Shown here piece after piece: positions 63,040 through 64,000 of a stretch of DNA of 64,000 bases. The stretch is from Bin75 sp965223955 (lineage in GTDB: Bacteria; Nitrospirota; Nitrospiria; Nitrospirales; UBA8639), in contig OZ245029.1 of NCBI GenBank assembly GCA_965223955.1, forward strand, positions 496,001 through 560,000, given 5' to 3'. A program made the translations under genes and the position numbers. The notes beneath the pieces were generated by a model that made no database searches, was not told where the DNA came from, and was given only the letters and a program-made list of their open reading frames with translations. Numbering within the stretch: position 1 is the stretch's first letter; each line of letters opens with the position of its first letter.

Positions 63040-64000
63040 ATGGATGACCAAGCCTGCAATTTTATTGGAGGAAAGTGGATTCCCGCCCAATCCGGACGGA
63101 CCTTTGAAACCCGGAACCCGGCCACGGGCCAAGTCATTGCCCACTGTGCCGACTCCGGCGTCGAAGACGTCCGGCAGGCCGTAGCGGCGGCCCGTAAAGC
63201 GTATGAATCCTGGCGTCGCCTGCCTGCGCCTCGGCGCGGTGAATTGTTATACCGGGTCGCCGAACGGTTGGTGCACGAGAAAGAATCTTTAGCCCGAACC
63301 TTAACAAGTGAAATGGGCAAAGTCGTCGTTGAGGCGCGAGGTGACGTCCAGGAGGCTATTGATATGGCCTATTACATGGGAGGAGAAGGCCGTCGACAGT
63401 TCGGGCATATTGCGCCGGCCGAATTGCCCAATAAGTCCGCCTGTTCGATACGAGAGCCGCTCGGTGTGGTCGGCTTGATCACCCCCTGGAACTTTCCCAC
63501 AGCCATTCCTGCCTGGAAAAGTTTTCCGGCCTTGATCATGGGCAATACGGTGGTGCTCAAGCCGTCTCCCGATACCCCATATACGGCGGCTCTTTTTGTG
63601 AAAATACTGGACGAGGCAGGCATGCCTCCCGGAGTGGTCAACCTTGTGCTGGGGAGCACACCGCAAGTCGGGGAAGCCCTGGTGAAGCATCCCGACGTCG
63701 CGCTCATCTCCTTCACGGGCTCAAAAGCCACGGGGGGGAAAGTCGCCCTGGATGCCGTGACTCATCACAAACGGGTCGCCCTTGAGATGGGTGGAAAGAA
63801 TGCCATTCTCGTCATGGAGGATGCGAATCTGGAGTTGGCCGTGGAAGGCATCGTGTGGAGCGCCTTCGGCACCACCGGGCAACGCTGTACGGCCTGTAGC
63901 CGGCTGATTGTCCATCAAGCGGTGAAAGACCGGCTGGTGAGATTGTTGTTGGATCGAATGAAGACGCTTCGAGTGGGAAACGGCCTCAATCCCGGTACCG
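63040..64000 (+). CDS. NAD(P)-dependent aldehyde dehydrogenase, 3' end outside the window
   Basis: The first 320 codons of an aldehyde dehydrogenase, open to the window edge. The ATG at 63040 follows GAGGGA at 7 bases. LGVVGLITPWNFPTAIPAWK is the N-terminal nucleotide region, ISFTGSKATGGKVALDAVTH the G-x4-G turn region, VALEMGGKNAILVMEDANLE carries the catalytic Glu, and GTTGQRCTACSRLIV the catalytic Cys. The sequence is closest in style to succinate-semialdehyde or alpha-ketoglutaric-semialdehyde type enzymes; the exact substrate cannot be set from the fragment. Confidence 0.93.
   Translation, partial: MDDQACNFIGGKWIPAQSGRTFETRNPATGQVIAHCADSGVEDVRQAVAAARKAYESWRRLPAPRRGELLYRVAERLVHEKESLARTLTSEMGKVVVEARGDVQEAIDMAYYMGGEGRRQFGHIAPAELPNKSACSIREPLGVVGLITPWNFPTAIPAWKSFPALIMGNTVVLKPSPDTPYTAALFVKILDEAGMPPGVVNLVLGSTPQVGEALVKHPDVALISFTGSKATGGKVALDAVTHHKRVALEMGGKNAILVMEDANLELAVEGIVWSAFGTTGQRCTACSRLIVHQAVKDRLVRLLLDRMKTLRVGNGLNPGT

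Overview
The window looks like a chromosomal segment of a Gram-negative, free-living, probably chemolithotrophic bacterium. It has TonB, RND and lipoprotein outer-membrane systems, a split proton-translocating transhydrogenase, a di-heme peroxidase, HEAT-repeat and PSP1/DsrE proteins, and betaine synthesis. The overall style resembles Nitrospirota (Nitrospira-like), but no marker gene fixes the taxon, so this is an inference. No rRNA, tRNA, CRISPR array or phage structural module was recognised.

Layout. 1-2.6 kb: the 3' part of an outer-membrane-like protein, then the first of three identical 1087-bp IS481-type elements. 2.5-12.8 kb: a fused glycine-to-betaine methyltransferase, a three-gene minus-strand group (phosphodiesterase-like, secreted protein, HEAT protein), a lipase-fold protein without its serine, the pntAA-pntAB-pntB operon, rpsU and nth. 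13.0-14.5 kb: a GC-rich scar made of two decayed genes meeting head-on (an NHLP-type HlyD exporter subunit and an alkane monooxygenase). 14.6-24.1 kb: DsrE, PSP1/RicT, an MBL-fold protein, a VOC protein, a lipoprotein and a HemD-like protein that share a duplicated leader, a TonB-dependent receptor, and a repeat-rich spacer. 24.1-30.7 kb: a complete RND efflux operon with its TetR/CecR-type regulator and a clear candidate operator. 31-35.3 kb: DoxX, a radical SAM protein, small secreted proteins, an AT-rich palindrome block and an MscS channel.

35.4-39.8 kb is the most accessory-looking region: a four-gene cluster (NTase-like protein, XRE-ImmA/IrrE regulator-peptidase, beta/sce7725-like protein and convergent sce7726-like protein). 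It lies between intact mscS and a decayed partial copy of mscS, and has an operator-like palindrome over a probable leaderless promoter. It is the best candidate here for an incompletely described defence or toxin-antitoxin-like system. 39.8-44.5 kb: the ydbH-ynbE-ydbL inter-membrane lipid-transport set, a 2OG-Fe(II) oxygenase and a truncated AIG2-like gene ending beside a MITE-like element. 45-55.2 kb: di-heme peroxidase, a DapF homologue in which both catalytic cysteines are serine, a structured intergenic region, zinc alcohol dehydrogenase, an orphan Phd antitoxin, a secreted HbpS/GlcG protein, exported isoaspartate methyltransferase and Lon-like proteins, and an enolase-superfamily/Gfo-Idh-MocA pair. 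55.6-64 kb: a kinase-fusion protein, a CBS protein, an HPF-type ribosome factor, two IS copies flanking an RNA-binding-protein gene, a fatty-acid desaturase, and an aldehyde dehydrogenase running off the window end.

Several genes point to stress and envelope homeostasis: betaine synthesis, MscS, RND efflux, the YdbH system, desaturase, RRM protein, HPF, and periplasmic protein repair and proteolysis. The region has also been rearranged repeatedly by IS, MITE and REP repeats.
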